Assembly (NCBI GenBank): GCA_003132825.1 | Contig: PKYX01000532.1 | Coordinates: forward strand, 2,498-9,024 | Direction of reading: 5' to 3' | Source: Acidobacteriaceae bacterium | GTDB taxonomy: Bacteria; Acidobacteriota; Terriglobia; Terriglobales; Acidobacteriaceae | DNA: 6,527 nucleotides | Part shown: one piece after another, positions 6,065 through 6,527 of the stretch | How positions within the stretch are numbered: position 1 is the first letter of the stretch | How the letters are laid out: every line of letters begins with the position of its first letter | Translations under genes and position numbers: made by a program | Notes under the pieces: model-generated | Database searches by the model: none | What the model was told of the DNA's origin: nothing | The model's input: only the letters and a program-made list of their open reading frames with translations

Positions 6065-6527
6065 TTACAACGCCTCGACTTTTCCCTGCAATTCCCGCGC
6101 AATCTGTTCGGGGTCCGTATCCCGGGCAAATCGCACCGGTGCTCCCACCTTGACCCGAATCCGCCCGGGGCCAGCGAATTTCTTGCCCGCCTGCTTGAGT
6201 TCATGCAAGCCGTCGATGCGCAAAGGCACGACCGGCAACGACAGATTATTGGCCAGCAATCCGATCCCGGCGCGGAAGGGACTGATCTTGCCGTCCGCGG
6301 TGTGACGTCCCTCGGGGAAGACCAGCAGGCTGTAGCCGCGGTCTACGCATTCTCCGGCATAGGCAAAGCTCTGGCGGAACCCGGCCTCGCGCGGCAAGGG
6401 GAACAGATTGAGCAAAGCCACGCCCAGCACCCATTTCAGGCGGTCGTAGCCGCGGGCGAGAAATTTCCGCGTCGGGGGCGGAGTGCGCAAAGACTCGAGC
6501 GCCTCGCCGGCGGCGGCGGCGCCGTGG
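6065..6527 (-). CDS. PlsC-type (LPLAT) acyltransferase, 5'-truncated at window edge
   Basis: Read on the minus strand, the frame is open from the right edge to the TAA at 6065-6067, giving 153 codons. A TTG at 6488-6490 could be taken as a start, but the frame continues upstream without a stop (GAAAAGEALESL...), and the catalytic HX4D motif of the family must lie further upstream, so this is a C-terminal part. LPLAT features seen: FPLPRE (substrate-binding block II region), LLVFPEGRHTADGKISPFRAGIGLLA (block III; FPEGRHT at 6299-6319 where FPEGTRS is usual) and LPVVPLRIDG (block IV). These enzymes move an acyl group from acyl-CoA or acyl-ACP to lysophosphatidate or related acceptors at the cytoplasmic membrane. 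The FPLPRE...FRQSFAYAGECVDRGYSLLVFPEGRHT style recalls acyltransferase domains found at the C-terminus of AMP-binding ligase fusions, so the full protein may be multidomain; that is inference. It converges with murJ. Confidence 0.88.
   Translation of the reverse strand, partial: HGAAAAGEALESLRTPPPTRKFLARGYDRLKWVLGVALLNLFPLPREAGFRQSFAYAGECVDRGYSLLVFPEGRHTADGKISPFRAGIGLLANNLSLPVVPLRIDGLHELKQAGKKFAGPGRIRVKVGAPVRFARDTDPEQIARELQGKVEAL

Noticed and set aside
6065..6490. Complete 141-codon acyltransferase starting at the TTG at 6490
   Set aside because: The frame stays open to the window edge and the catalytic HX4D block is missing, so the gene is truncated rather than a short complete protein.

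Overview
The window is GC-rich bacterial chromosome, with long spurious antisense ORFs as expected at this base composition. It reads as ordinary housekeeping and envelope DNA: no mobile element, CRISPR array, tRNA or rRNA is visible. The best guess is a Gram-negative-type, Acidobacteriota-like organism. Three things suggest this: an OmpA-like periplasmic protein with a signal peptide, a MurJ of the 'PDWLNYIVAGG' type rather than the proteobacterial 'PNLLRRIFAEG' type, and several starts without a Shine-Dalgarno sequence. This assignment rests on recalled family style, not on a search.

Layout from left to right: the 3' part of a tetratricopeptide-repeat (TPR) protein gene (1-827, start off the left edge); a GNAT N-acetyltransferase (966-1457); a dGTPase-like HD-domain triphosphohydrolase (1636-2748); a 370-base non-coding stretch (2749-3118) with a candidate promoter and several overlapping inverted repeats; a secreted OmpA-C-like protein with an Ala-rich helical region (3119-4039), closed by a clear intrinsic terminator (4081-4112); the lipid II flippase MurJ (4182-5855); a 209-base convergent gap with a short tandem duplication; and, on the minus strand, the 3' part of a PlsC-type acyltransferase (6065-6527, start off the right edge).

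The five plus-strand genes are not tightly packed. Gaps of 138-370 bases and separate promoter-like signals suggest mostly independent transcription units. MurJ (peptidoglycan precursor export), the OmpA-like protein (periplasm) and the acyltransferase (phospholipid or acyl metabolism) are all envelope functions, but the sequence does not show them to be one operon.

The points most worth a second look are the OmpA-like domain that lacks both diaminopimelate-binding residues, the structured leader in front of that gene with mutually exclusive pairings and a 45-codon upstream ORF ending in an ATGA overlap, and the matching start-proximal promoter architecture (dyad, TAGAMT, very short leader, no Shine-Dalgarno) before the dGTPase-like gene and murJ. 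I do not see a convincing new multi-gene system here.
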